A DNA stretch of 64,000 bases from Bradyrhizobium sp. SK17 (GCF_002831585.1 NZ_CP025113.1:310001-374000), one strand, 5' to 3'. Shown: positions 49,201 to 59,165, counted from the first letter of the stretch. The notes: a model not told the origin generated them from the sequence alone. A program made the numbers and translations.

Positions 49201-52200
49201 GCCACCGGGCAGCGGCGTATCGAGAGGGAGCTGCGTCAGCACCACGCTGTACGGCATCGGCAGCGGTTGGCCGGCGGGAATGGTCAGGGGCTGCGCCAGA
49301 ACGAGAGTAGCCTTCGCCGGCGTATTGGCTCTCAGCGTGCCGCCGAACAGGCTTGCGTCATTGCTGATGATCACGGTCCCGGGCGTCGAGATCGTCAACG
49401 TCCCGCCGCCGCTGACCCGGCCGCGCGAATGCTGCTGCCGACGGTCAGCGTCCCATTGACGGCGGTGCCGAGGCCGGCCGGATCAACGGCGATCAGCGTG
49501 ACGTTGCCGCCCTTGCCGCCTTGCGTCTTGCCGTTGATGAGAACTGCGCCGCCGGAGGACACATCGATCGTGCTGCCGGCTGCGAGCGTCAGGTCCCCGT
49601 CGAATCGAAGGTGACATTGCCGCCGTCGAGCAGACCGAGGCCCGACACGCTGGTCGGATCGCTCTGCGCATTGACCCACAGGCCGCGCGTATCGATGGTC
49701 GCGCCCGCCTCCAGCGTCAGCGTCGCGCCCCCGGCCGCGTTGGTCAGCGCGATGGTGCCGGTTGAGGTGGTCAGCATGTTGCTGACCGTGACACTGCCGG
49801 AGCGCGCGGTGATGCCGGCGGCGATATCGACGGTCGGGGCGATCAGCTTGACCTGCGCGCCCGGCGCAAATTGCAGCGGCGCGTTGACGGCGATCTTGTT
49901 GGCGCTGTCGATGTTGACGCCGCCGAGGCCGAAGCTGTTGAGCGTCGGCGCGTCGAACCAGGCCGTGTTGGTGCGGTCGGCTGGCAGCGCGGTCGTCACG
50001 CCGAGATTGCCCGAGACCGGCGCGACGTTGCCGAACGTCACGTCGGTGGTGTAGGCGCCGGCGAGGCCGTAGCGGGTGTACTGCCCGAGCGCCAGCGTGC
50101 CGGCGAGCGGAACCGTGGTCTGCGTCAGTCTGTAGCCGTCGGTGACGCCGGCCGCACGCTTGGCGACCTGCTCCTCGCCATCGATCACATTGGCGAGGAT
50201 CGTGCCTTCGAAGATCGAGGTCGGGGTCGAGAGGATGAGGCTGCCGGCATCGCGGCCCATCGTGTAGCCGTTCTCCCAGCGCGAGCTGCCCTTGCCGAAC
50301 GGGCTGAGATAGACTTCGACAACGCCCCAATGCGCGTGATTGACGATGAAGCCGTTGGCCACCGCGACATAGGTGAGGTTGGCCGGCGCATTGTCGGCGC
50401 TGTAGATGCGGCCGTCGCTGCCGAGCAGCATCGTCTGCTGCACATAGCCGCCCTGGTACCGCACCGCGCCGCCGGAGATGTTGAAGGTCGAGCCGCGCTG
50501 CGCCACCACCTCCGGCGCCGACAGCGTGATGCTGCCGCCGACCGCGGTCCATTCGCCGATCCGGTGGCCGGTGTTGTTGAGATAGCCCGACACTTCGAGC
50601 AGGCCGCCCGCGGTGTAGTAGCGGTCGGTCGCATAGCCGCCGGTGCCGGCCGGCACCAGGGTGAGATCGCGGGCATCGATCCACATGTTGCTGTTGAGCA
50701 GCGTGCCGTTGTCGCGATTCTGCGGGCTGTCGCGTAGCTCGTTGCCCTGGACGTTGACCTTGATCGCATTGACCGACACCGGCAGTACGGTGCCGGTGGT
50801 GCCGGAGACGTCGATGACGGATCCATTCTCGGCGAACACGCGCTTGCCGGCGGAAGCAGACACCTGGCCGCCCTGCGCCATGGTCAGCGAGCCGTTCTTG
50901 AAGCCGATGGCGCCGCCGGTGACGATCTCGATCCGCGACTGATCGGGCCGATCGGGCAACGTCGAGAGGTTGTTGAACTGGCCGGTCGCCAGCAGATTGG
51001 GCCCGGCCGCGGCGATCAGCGCATCGCGCTGCGAATTGAACGCGGTCGCGTTCGGATCGATGCCGGACACCAGCGCCGAAGCCGCCGCGGTCTCCGGCAG
51101 GATCAGGCTGATGCCGTTACCGGTCAGCGTGACGCTGCCGGTCGTATCCAACGCCGAGTTCAGCAGATGGATGGTGCCGCGCTGATTGACCGAGGTGGTG
51201 GAGACGAGGATGCCGTCCTGGGTGACGGCGTGGCCGGCGAGCGTGATGTCGCCCTGCTGGGCCAGCACCAGGCCGGTGTTGGTGACGGTGCCGCTCGTGC
51301 TTCCGACACGCAGCAGCGGCGCGATCTCGTTGCCGCGCGTGGTCGAGTTCTGGTTGGCGTTGGTGCCGTAGCCGGCGCGCAGGATGAAATCGTCGCCGGC
51401 CGCGAACTGGGCCTGGCCCTTCGGCGTGGTGATCGCACCGGCATTGTCGACCTCGGTGCCCATCATCAGCACGAAGCCGCCGCCCGAGGTGACCGATGAC
51501 GGCGCATTGGTGGTGATCAGTGCGCCGCTCTCGACCACGATCTTGCCGCCGGCGCCGGTGAAGCTCGGCAGATAGGCGTTGCCGCTCTGGGCCGAATAGA
51601 GACCATTATTGAGGAACTGGCTGTCGGTGATGCTGGCGGTCGAGGCGATCAGCGAGCCGACATTGATCTGGCTGGCGCCACCGAAGATGATGCCGTTCTG
51701 ATTGATGACGAGCACCTGGCCGGGCGCGGTGATGCGGCCGAGGATCTGGCTCGGTCCAGTGTTGCCGACGACGCGGTTGAGCGCGGTCCAACTGCTGGCC
51801 TGCTGGTTGAAGTTGAGCGTGGTCTGGTTGCCGACGTTGAAGCTCTGCCAGTTGAGGATCGCCTGCGGCGCGGTCTGGTTGACGGTGACCGTGGTCTGGC
51901 CGCCGCTCGTGGTCTGGCTCGGCAGTGCCGCGCCCTGCCAGAGGCCCGAGCCGGGCACCGCACCCGGGGCGACCTGAAGCCCGCCTTGAGCAAGGCCGTT
52001 CGGCACCGCCATTTGCGGCAGCGTGGTCGATCGCTGCGAGGCTGCGGCCGCGCTGCGCGCGGCGGCCTGCACGGCCTGCAACGCCTGGATGGCCTGGGTC
52101 GCCCGGGTCAGCGCACCCTGGCTCTGCCTGGCGACTTCGATGGCCTGCTGCGAGGCCGCGGCGGCCGCATCGCTTGCGATCGTCGGCGCCGATGTGGTCG

Positions 52201-52384
52201 CGCCGAAATTGCCGAACGGCCGCGCGGATGCATCCTCGAGCCCGGCCAGCAGCAGCGCCAGCGTGCTGGTTCCGGCCAGCAGCATCGCGCGCGACACCAA
52301 CGCGATCCGCGGCCGCGGCGCAAGCGGCATCACCCGACGCAAATCGAGGCGGGAACGACGGGTAACGCGCTGACGAGACGGCAT
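40256..52384 (-). CDS. Giant filamentous-haemagglutinin-like exoprotein (two-partner secretion type), frame broken at three places
   Basis: A predicted surface or secreted adhesin. Three frames cover it (about 49589-52384, 46447-49398, 40256-46819), joined by single-base losses at C4 49595-49598, C3 49416-49418 and C4 46869-46872. Restored, it has about 4,043 residues. After an extended signal peptide (AMLLAGTSTLALLLAG) comes a TPS domain: LNWQSFNVGNQTTLNFNQ, then ILGRITAPGQVLVINQNGII. A long beta-helix rich in Gly, Ala, Ser and Thr follows, and near the C-terminus a DUF3739-like region (REYNDTTGPRYKSYLRGREA) ending IIIVEVMGYGGGDG. No TpsB transporter is in the window. It follows FecR by 198 bp on the same strand. 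ATG 52384 is preferred to the frame start at 52462. Confidence 0.9.
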
Positions 52385-52581
52385 GAGATGTCCCCTGGGA
52401 ACAACGGACCGAAAGACGCGCAGATCGAACCTGCGCGGGAGCCCGTCACACGTCTTCACCATGTGCCGGGCATCTCGTCAGCAAGGACGCCATTTCTGTC
52501 GGCCAGACCGAACAAGAAAATCGCGAGCCGCACCACAATTCCCGACTTGCGGTGATGGGCGCCGTCACGCCGCGACCGGCA

Positions 52582-53565
52582 TCAGCTCAGCAGCACGATG
52601 CCGCCGGGCAGACGTCGCGCCTTCGCTCCGAAGATCTGCTGGAACATGGTCAGGATGCTCTCGACATTGTCGATGCGGAACCGGCCGTTGACGAGACGGC
52701 GTTCCAGCTCCGCATTCGTCACCATGACCTTGCCGGACCGGTAACGATTGATCTCGGTCACGACATTGCCGAGCGGGGCGTCATGAAAGATCAGCATTCC
52801 GTCGCGCCAGGCGGCAACCTCGGTAGGGTCGACCGACATCGGCGCCGCAAGCCCAAGCGCCGCATAGCTGACCTGTTGCCCGGCGCGCAGCGTCGCGACG
52901 GAGCTGTGACGGGTGACGTGCACCTCGCCGTCCAGACATGTCACGCAAGTGTTGCGCTGCTCGTGGCGGACGTTGAACTGTGCCTGGCGCGCGCTCATCT
53001 CGCCGTCGCCGGCCACGACGCGCACCTCGCGTCGTCCCGATGCCTCCGCCGCGATCACCGCTTCGCCGGTCAGGATCTCGATGCGATCAAGGCTGGCGTC
53101 GCTCGACTGAACATTGACGCTGGTCCCGGTGTTCAGCGTCACCTTGACACCGCCGTCGATGGTGAGCCTGCGCTGTTCGCCGGCAGCCGTGCGATAATCC
53201 GCCATGACATCCTGCAGCGATGGCCAAAGCTGCAGCGGCGGCGAGACCACGAGGTAGGCGGCGGCCGACGTCGCAAGCGCGCCGCCAAGCACCATCCGGC
53301 GCGTCATGCGCGGCTGCGGCCTGACCTCGGCCAGGATGGAATCACCACGACGCTTCAGCAGGTTGTGGCCGGCGTGGCCGAGCTGATCCCACAGCAGGCT
53401 GGCCTGAGCCAGCGCCTCCGAATGGGCGCGGCTCTGGCTTCCCCAGTGCTTGGTCTCCTCGATGTCCCGCCTTGTCGCCCGACCGGAACCGAGCCGCTGG
53501 ACGCGTGCCAGCGCCTCGCGCTCGATCGCGGTCAGCTCCTCGGACGGTTCGTCGGAATCTCTCAT
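52582..53565 (-). CDS. FecR-family sigma-factor regulator
   Basis: A 327-residue single-pass inner-membrane protein that relays a periplasmic signal to an ECF sigma factor. The cytoplasmic N-terminus with EREALARVQRLGSG and HWGSQSRAHSEALAQASLLW is the DUF4880-like sigma-binding part. A membrane segment (MVLGGALATSAAAYLVVSP) is followed by the periplasmic FecR sheet (YRTAAGEQRRLTIDGGVKVT) and a C-terminal STN-contacting part. It lies 64 bp downstream of the sigma factor gene. Confidence 0.9.
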   Translation of the reverse strand: MRDSDEPSEELTAIEREALARVQRLGSGRATRRDIEETKHWGSQSRAHSEALAQASLLWDQLGHAGHNLLKRRGDSILAEVRPQPRMTRRMVLGGALATSAAAYLVVSPPLQLWPSLQDVMADYRTAAGEQRRLTIDGGVKVTLNTGTSVNVQSSDASLDRIEILTGEAVIAAEASGRREVRVVAGDGEMSARQAQFNVRHEQRNTCVTCLDGEVHVTRHSSVATLRAGQQVSYAALGLAAPMSVDPTEVAAWRDGMLIFHDAPLGNVVTEINRYRSGKVMVTNAELERRLVNGRFRIDNVESILTMFQQIFGAKARRLPGGIVLLS

Positions 53566-53629
53566 TGATCGGGCGTTTCTTTCAGCACCATTTCAATCCA
53601 GACGCGCGCAACACGCTGACACTCTCCTA

Positions 53630-54174
53630 TCAAGACGTTTCCCGCGGCGCCGGACCGAACCGCCTTGTGAGTTTTTTACCAAATCGTTTAGCGCAATGCT
53701 CGAGCGCGGCCTTCAGCTCGAGCTCCACCAACCGCTGGGAAACCCCGAGACGATCGGCGATTTCCCGCAGCGGAATGCCCTCCAGGCGGGATGCGAGCAG
53801 GATCATGCGGCGCCGCGGCGTCAGTTCCTCGAGAGCCTGCTCCAGGCGCACGATCTGCTCACGCGATTCGACCTCCCGTTCCGGCCCGGGGCCGCATCGA
53901 CGATCTCGAGCATCGGCTGCACCTCGAACCGCTTGATCCGGCGCGTCTCCTGGCGCTCCCGGCTGATCGCAAGGTTGAGCGCGCTGCGCAGCAGATAGCC
54001 GATCGGGCTGTCCACCACGCCCGGGCTGCTGCCCTTGTCGCGAAGGTGCAGCCACGTCTCGTGCAGCGTCTCCCGCGCCCGCTCGTCGCCGAGACGCCGC
54101 GCGAGGCGGCGGCGGAGCTCGTCATAGCGCTCGACGAGCACCTGCCGAAGCGTCGTCCAGGTGGTTTCCGTCAT
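53630..54174 (-). CDS. ECF (FecI-like) RNA polymerase sigma factor, frame broken by a one-base deletion
   Basis: An alternative sigma factor for iron or cell-surface signalling type control. Region 2 is in ERYDELRRRLARRLGDERAR and region 4 is LTPRRRMILLASRLEGIPLR plus EIADRLGVSQRLVELELKAA. Two frames meet at the C3/G4 runs 53885-53891. One added base joins MLEIVDAAPG to PEREVESREQ and gives 181 residues. ATG 54174 overlaps the stop of the STN gene by 4 bp. With FecR downstream it should control genes nearby, the giant exoprotein being the best candidate. Confidence 0.87.
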
Positions 54175-54893
54175 CGCGCAACCAATCCCGTCGGTCCCGG
54201 ATCCCGGGCGCAATCCCCGGTTTCGGCAGGCGGGCGCGGCGAAACCGCCATCATGACCGGCTGCGGCATGTCCGGCGGGGGTGGCCGGCCGATCACGACC
54301 GAGCGCAACAGAGCCGCAATGGCCTGGTCCCGCGCGCGATCGTCGGTCGAACCAAGCAATTGGGGCTGCAACACTTCGCCGCCGTGGCCGATCCAGAACC
54401 TGAACTTGATCCGATAGCCACCCGGCGCGGTCAGTGACGAGCGGCAGAATGCCTCCTCAACGCGGCCCTGGACGGCCGCAAGATATGGCATGAAGCCGCG
54501 CATCGACGCTGCCTGCCGCGGAGCCGGCGCGGGCACGATCGTGAAGGCGTTGGTCGCGGCGTAGACCGCGACCAGGCCGGTATCCTCGAGCAGAAGCTGC
54601 AACGCCACGTCAGCCGCCATCGATCCCCTGACGGCCTGCGCGCGCCGTCCCTCGGCCAGGGTCGCGTCGTACACGACCTGGAGACCCGTAGCCGCGCTGT
54701 AGGCATCGAGCGCGGAGACCAGTGGCTGCGCAGCAATGTCGAAGTCGATCGGCGCGCGCGTCCGAGCTGATTCAAGGCTGTCGGCCATCGCTACCGTCTG
54801 GATGTTTCCGGCAACGAGAATGCCTATGACCAGGGCGAGAAAGCGCTGCCACATCCGATGATAATTCGAGCGCGGCCTGATCTTCCGACCCAT
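54171..54893 (-). CDS. Exported protein with STN domain and TonB-C-like domain
   Basis: A 240-residue protein with an N-terminal signal or anchor (FLALVIGILVAGNIQTVAMA). Residues about 49-115 form an STN domain (FDIAAQPLVSALDAYSAATG, then VRGSMAADVALQLLLEDTGL), normally found at the N-terminus of signalling TonB receptors and secretins. Residues about 150-220 (GRVEEAFCRSSLTAPGGYRI, then RFWIGHGGEVLQPQLLGSTD) look like a TonB C-terminal domain. It is the first gene of the STN-sigma-FecR set and overlaps the sigma gene by 4 bp. I infer that it passes the signal to FecR in place of a receptor-borne STN domain. ATG 54854 is an alternative start. Confidence 0.75.
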   Translation of the reverse strand: MGRKIRPRSNYHRMWQRFLALVIGILVAGNIQTVAMADSLESARTRAPIDFDIAAQPLVSALDAYSAATGLQVVYDATLAEGRRAQAVRGSMAADVALQLLLEDTGLVAVYAATNAFTIVPAPAPRQAASMRGFMPYLAAVQGRVEEAFCRSSLTAPGGYRIKFRFWIGHGGEVLQPQLLGSTDDRARDQAIAALLRSVVIGRPPPPDMPQPVMMAVSPRPPAETGDCARDPGPTGLVAR

Positions 54894-55000
54894 TGAACGA
54901 AATGCATGAGGTGCCGCCCCTGATCCTCAGCCCGCTGAACAGCATGACCTGTTGGTGATCCAGCCGTTCGTCGAAACCCGCGGCAGCCGCAACATAGAAA

Positions 55001-55017
55001 CAGATTATGACAATCTG
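55001..55017. promoter_or_regulatory. Dyad upstream of the STN-sigma-FecR operon
   Basis: CAGATT and AATCTG form a perfect 6-bp inverted repeat with a 5-bp spacer (ATGAC), about 110 bp upstream of the STN gene start. On the minus strand it contains CATAAT, a possible -10 box. It is not a recognisable Fur box. Its role is inferred from position. Confidence 0.4.
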
Positions 55018-55073
55018 CTAACAAAGGCGGTGATCGCACCGCCCACACGGGTTCGCATCGCGATCCGCTTACC

Positions 55074-56582
55074 TCAGACGCTGCGGATTTGCCCTTCGAT
55101 CGCACTCGGCGCGCTGCGCACTGGCCGCACCTTCCGGCGCCGCAGCCGGCGCCAGCCGATCACGACGCCGCTGATCGAGACGATCGTGCCGACCGCCGAC
55201 AGCAGCCAGACCACGACGTCGCGGGCCGGCCAGAAACTGAGCAGCAGCGGGAAATCCAGGCTGTGCAGCGCGTTGAACAGCCAGCGATAGGATCGACGGC
55301 TGTCGTCGCTGCGGTCGAGGATCTCGGCGGTGACCGGAGAGATGTGCAGCCAGGTTCGGGCGGGATCGTCGAAGGCGATGCGCAGCACCGGAAGCTCGCG
55401 CTCGTGGTGCAGCGTGTACCAATAGGCGTCCGGCTCGTCGAGCTGTCGCGCCGATATCAGCGATGCGCCGGGCATTGCGCGCCTTGCAGCCGCGATGATC
55501 TCATCGCGCGAGACCACCGCGGGCAAACCGGTCACGGGATCGGCGAGGCTGCGACGGCCATTGCTGTCGTCGAGCATCACCAGGGGACGGCCGCCGATCC
55601 AGACGTAGCGCGCTTCCACGGCCTGCGCGGATGGCGCGGCCCGGAAGCCGGCGACGATGTCGGGTGTATCGTGACCACTGTAGCCGGCCGCGATCTCACG
55701 CATCACGCCACGGCCGGAGAACGCGCCGCCGGGATTGAGCGACAGCCAGCCGCTGAACATCCAGGTGAACACGAAGACGCCGCCGATCAGGCCGGCGATG
55801 TGATGCCAGGCCATCCAGCCGCGATAGGGCGATATGGCGCCGCTGGCGTAACGGCGCCTCAGCCGCAGCCGGAGTATGCCGATCCAGAAGCCGGTGACGG
55901 CAACCACGAGGCACACGCCCGAGATCCACAGCACCACGTCGCGCCACAGCGGGCCGTCCTTGCGCAGCACCGTCGGATAGATCCAGTGCGGGATCGAGCC
56001 GAGCCAGTTCCAGACCCGTTCCTGCCGTGTGGTATCGAGCGCAATCTCGCCCGAGCGCGACGAGACATAGAGTTCGGTACCGGCGGCATCGCCAAGGCCG
56101 ATCAGATAGAGCGGGCGCAGCGGGTCGAAGCGCGCGGTGACCGACCATTGATCGCGCGTCACGGTGTCGAGCAATTGCGGATGCACCGCATGCGGATGAC
56201 GGGCGGCAATCGCCAACGCCTGATCCGGTGAAATGCGATCGACGACACCGCCATCGACTGCCGAAACCGTGACGGCGGCACCTTTCCAGCCGGCAATGCG
56301 ATAGACCGGCGTGTCGTTCATCATCGAAAGCCGCAAGTCGCGCGGATAATGCTCCATTGCTGCGATCGCCATCGCACGATCCGGCGACACCTGCACCTTG
56401 CTCCAGGTGATGGCGGGGAGAGCGGACAAGCGCTCCGCGTCGGTGAGCCGCGGAAAGGCCACGTACATCATGACGAGGCCGGAGATGAACCACATCGCGA
56501 ACAGCAGACACGTCGCAATGCCGATCCAGCGATGGACGACATAAAGCCATCGCCGCCCTCGCCGGATCAGAGCCTTGCGCAT
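55074..56582 (-). CDS. PepSY-associated transmembrane protein
   Basis: A 502-residue inner-membrane protein with four to five membrane segments carrying paired histidines (VVHRWIGIATCLLFAMWFIS, WMAWHHIAGLIGGVFVF) and two periplasmic PepSY-type regions. The family includes ferric-siderophore reductase-like proteins encoded beside TonB receptors. ATG 56582 lies 2 bp past the receptor's stop codon, so the two form one transcript under the cobalamin riboswitch. A role in reducing or releasing an imported metal complex is plausible. Confidence 0.85.
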   Translation of the reverse strand: MRKALIRRGRRWLYVVHRWIGIATCLLFAMWFISGLVMMYVAFPRLTDAERLSALPAITWSKVQVSPDRAMAIAAMEHYPRDLRLSMMNDTPVYRIAGWKGAAVTVSAVDGGVVDRISPDQALAIAARHPHAVHPQLLDTVTRDQWSVTARFDPLRPLYLIGLGDAAGTELYVSSRSGEIALDTTRQERVWNWLGSIPHWIYPTVLRKDGPLWRDVVLWISGVCLVVAVTGFWIGILRLRLRRRYASGAISPYRGWMAWHHIAGLIGGVFVFTWMFSGWLSLNPGGAFSGRGVMREIAAGYSGHDTPDIVAGFRAAPSAQAVEARYVWIGGRPLVMLDDSNGRRSLADPVTGLPAVVSRDEIIAAARRAMPGASLISARQLDEPDAYWYTLHHERELPVLRIAFDDPARTWLHISPVTAEILDRSDDSRRSYRWLFNALHSLDFPLLLSFWPARDVVVWLLSAVGTIVSISGVVIGWRRLRRRKVRPVRSAPSAIEGQIRSV

Positions 56583-56584
56583 GG

Positions 56585-58879
56585 TCAGAACTTCACGTTG
56601 ACGGACAGTTCGGCGGTGCGCGGCATGCCCAGCAGCCATTGTCCCGTGCCGTTGGAGGTCACCGCATAGACCTTGTCGAACAGATTGTAGACCCGGAACG
56701 CGACCGTGGTCCGATCATCCGGCTTCCACCTGATGCCGCCATTGACCACATTGTATCCGGGCCGCAACTGGGTGTTGGCAAGGTCCGAGTACATGGCACC
56801 GACGATCTGCACGCCGCCATAGACCGACCAATTGGGCGCAAAATCCCAGGTCAGCCAGACGTTGGAAACCTGCTGCGGCACGTTGACCGGCACATTGCCA
56901 TTGTAGCTGACCACCTTGCCACCGACCACCTGGCTGTTGTTGTCGTATCTGGCGCGCAGCAGCGCAAGATTGGCATCGACGCGCCAGCCATCGTTCAGCG
57001 CCAGCCCGATCGATCCCTCGACCCCGCGGGAAGATTGCTGACCGATCTGCAACGCCAGGCCGGCGGTCGGATTGCTTGGATCGGGAATGGTCAGGCCGGT
57101 CTTGACGATCTCATAGCCCGCCAGCGTCCACTCGCCGCGTCCGCCCCAGAACGACTGCTTGACCCCGATCTCGGTCTGCTTGCCGGTCGCAAGCTGGAAG
57201 GTTTTCTGCGATGTCGTCAGCGAGATCAGGTTGGTGACCGGATCGACGCCGACCGCGTACTGACCGTAGAACGCGAGGTTCTTGATCGGCTCGTAGACCA
57301 ACCCGGTGCGCCAGCTGGTGCCGGACAGCGAAACGCCAAAGCTGTTCGCCGGCGTCCTGTAGTCGGTGCGATCGATATCGGGGCGATCATATCTGACGCC
57401 AGTGACGAGCGACAATTGATCGGTCAGCGACAGACGATCCTCGGCGAACAGCGCGTACTGATTCACGATCGAGTTGAAGCCGGGCGCGGTCGGAGACGTC
57501 GTCGCGAAGAATGAACCGGGATCGAAGACGTAGGGATTGACCGACGATGTACCGCTATAGGGCGAGTTGTTGGTGTGGGTGAAGTCGATGTGGTTGACGT
57601 CGAACCCGGCAACAAACTGGTTCGCAAGCCCGAAGACGTGACCGTTGAAGGTCGCATCCATTCGGTTGCCGACCTGCTTCTGGTCGTGGAAGATTTCGAT
57701 ATAGTTGTTGCGGTCGAGCAGCTGGGTCTTGGGATTCCAGGTGTAGTTCTCGATATCACGCCAGTGCCGCTCGCTGGTCAGGTAATACAGGGTGTTGTTG
57801 ATCTTGATGCCGTCGGCGACATCCCACTCGGTCTTGAACTGGGTCCAGCTGTCCTGATAGCGGATCGTGCTGTCGAGCGCGTTGTAGTTCTTGAAGCGTA
57901 GCGCATCCTGGATCGAGCCATTGATCAGCGGGGTGCCAAAGTAGCGTGACGGACTGCGGTCGCCGTAATCTTCGGAAAGCGTGAAGGCGAGACTTTCCGA
58001 CACCTGCGCACGCACGGCAGCTGAGATCACCACATTCGATGTCTTGTCGCGATCGACCCAGCCGTCCGACATGTTGCCGGTGGCGTTGACCCGGTAGGAC
58101 ACATTGGGGCTGATCGGACCGGTGCTGTCCACCGACAGCCGTCGCGTCATGTTGCTGTCGAGCGAGACCTCGGCCGCGTTGTAAGGCGTGCTCTGCGGCT
58201 TCTTCGGAACGACGTTGATGACGCCGCCGATCGCGCCTTCGCCGTACAACACCGAGGCCGGCCCACGCAGCACCTCGATGCGATCCGTGGACCAGGTGTC
58301 GTAGGGAAACGTCAGCGTGCCGGAGCCGATATAGAAGCGTGTTCCGTCATAGAGCGTCATCACCGAGTTGCTGCCGGCAAAGCCGCGGTCGCTGAACGAC
58401 AGCCCGCCATTGCCGGGCGCCGGCGTCGCGATGAAGCCGGCCGCATTCTGCGTGACGGCATCGAGCACATTATGCTGGCCGCGTTCCTGGATGGTCTGCG
58501 CCGTGATGATCTCCACGCTGGCCGGCGTCTGCAATGGCGTCAGATTGAGCCGGCTGCCGGTGGTTCCCGGCTTGGTGGCATTCAGCGTCGGCGATGGCGA
58601 TCCCGATGTCGATGCAGACGATGCGGTCGCGGGCTGCGGCGCGCCGCCGGCCACCGCGGTCGTTGCACGGCGGGACCTCGGTCGCGATGTGGTTGCGGTA
58701 TTGGCTGCTTGCGCAGCGGGTTTCGGCTTGGCCGCGGCCGAAGGCGAGACTTCGATCGGATCGAGTTTCGTTGCAGGAGCGGACTGCGCCAGCACCTCGG
58801 CCGGCAGCAGCAGCGACGACAATGAGCAGAACAAACCGAGGCGCAGCCCCAGCGCAACGGAAGACGATGACGACATCAA
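56585..58879 (-). CDS. TonB-dependent outer-membrane receptor (siderophore/cobalamin type)
   Basis: A 764-residue receptor. After the signal peptide, KLDPIEVSPS is a likely TonB box, followed by an Ala/Pro/Thr-rich linker of about 75 residues. The plug domain comes next (LQTPASVEIITAQTIQERGQ, IEVLRGPASVLYGEGAIGGV) and then a 22-strand barrel ending in the C-terminal Phe (LSVNVKF). It has no N-terminal STN domain, so by itself it cannot signal in the FecA manner. A cobalamin riboswitch lies upstream, which points to cobalamin, a cobinamide or a cobalt complex as ligand, although by sequence it is closest to siderophore receptors. Confidence 0.88.
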   Translation of the reverse strand: MMSSSSSVALGLRLGLFCSLSSLLLPAEVLAQSAPATKLDPIEVSPSAAAKPKPAAQAANTATTSRPRSRRATTAVAGGAPQPATASSASTSGSPSPTLNATKPGTTGSRLNLTPLQTPASVEIITAQTIQERGQHNVLDAVTQNAAGFIATPAPGNGGLSFSDRGFAGSNSVMTLYDGTRFYIGSGTLTFPYDTWSTDRIEVLRGPASVLYGEGAIGGVINVVPKKPQSTPYNAAEVSLDSNMTRRLSVDSTGPISPNVSYRVNATGNMSDGWVDRDKTSNVVISAAVRAQVSESLAFTLSEDYGDRSPSRYFGTPLINGSIQDALRFKNYNALDSTIRYQDSWTQFKTEWDVADGIKINNTLYYLTSERHWRDIENYTWNPKTQLLDRNNYIEIFHDQKQVGNRMDATFNGHVFGLANQFVAGFDVNHIDFTHTNNSPYSGTSSVNPYVFDPGSFFATTSPTAPGFNSIVNQYALFAEDRLSLTDQLSLVTGVRYDRPDIDRTDYRTPANSFGVSLSGTSWRTGLVYEPIKNLAFYGQYAVGVDPVTNLISLTTSQKTFQLATGKQTEIGVKQSFWGGRGEWTLAGYEIVKTGLTIPDPSNPTAGLALQIGQQSSRGVEGSIGLALNDGWRVDANLALLRARYDNNSQVVGGKVVSYNGNVPVNVPQQVSNVWLTWDFAPNWSVYGGVQIVGAMYSDLANTQLRPGYNVVNGGIRWKPDDRTTVAFRVYNLFDKVYAVTSNGTGQWLLGMPRTAELSVNVKF

Positions 58880-58989
58880 GGAAACTCGCGGTAACGAGGC
58901 ACGTCACCGCGAACGCGGACTGGCGCATTGCTCAACGAGCAACGTTCCGATCCCACCAGGACGCCCCCGCCCGATGTGCTCGCGTGTGA

Positions 58990-59165
58990 CCACGACTGAC
59001 GGCAGGTCTCCTGGCTCACGGGTCATCGCCTGTCGACGCCTTCCCGGGCCTGACAGCCCAGTGGCAAATTGACGAAAGGCTCGCCGTTTACAGTTGCGGG
59101 GACAGCTGCGGCATTGGGGTTTCCCTCGCACCGCATTCCCTTTTGATCCCCGAAGGGAACCGTCG
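58990..59165 (-). promoter_or_regulatory. Cobalamin riboswitch
   Basis: On the minus strand this leader contains GCCACTGGG, the adjoining part of the conserved B12 box, and the characteristic segments GGGAATGCGGTGCGAG, GCCGCAGCTGTCCCCGCAAC and TGAGCCAGGAGACCTGCCGT, in the right order and spacing. It ends about 110 nt before the TonB receptor start. Adenosylcobalamin binding normally turns such genes off. An overall match to the Rfam cobalamin family is expected but was not run. Confidence 0.9.

Noticed and set aside
40256..52384. Programmed ribosomal frameshifting or phase variation in the giant exoprotein
   Set aside because: Three breaks within one gene match the same one-base G/C-run loss seen in unrelated genes across the window, so a common sequence error is simpler.
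40256..52384. CRISPR array or tandem DNA repeats in the exoprotein gene
   Set aside because: The repetition is at the protein level (beta-helix strands), with no fixed-length DNA repeat and spacer pattern.
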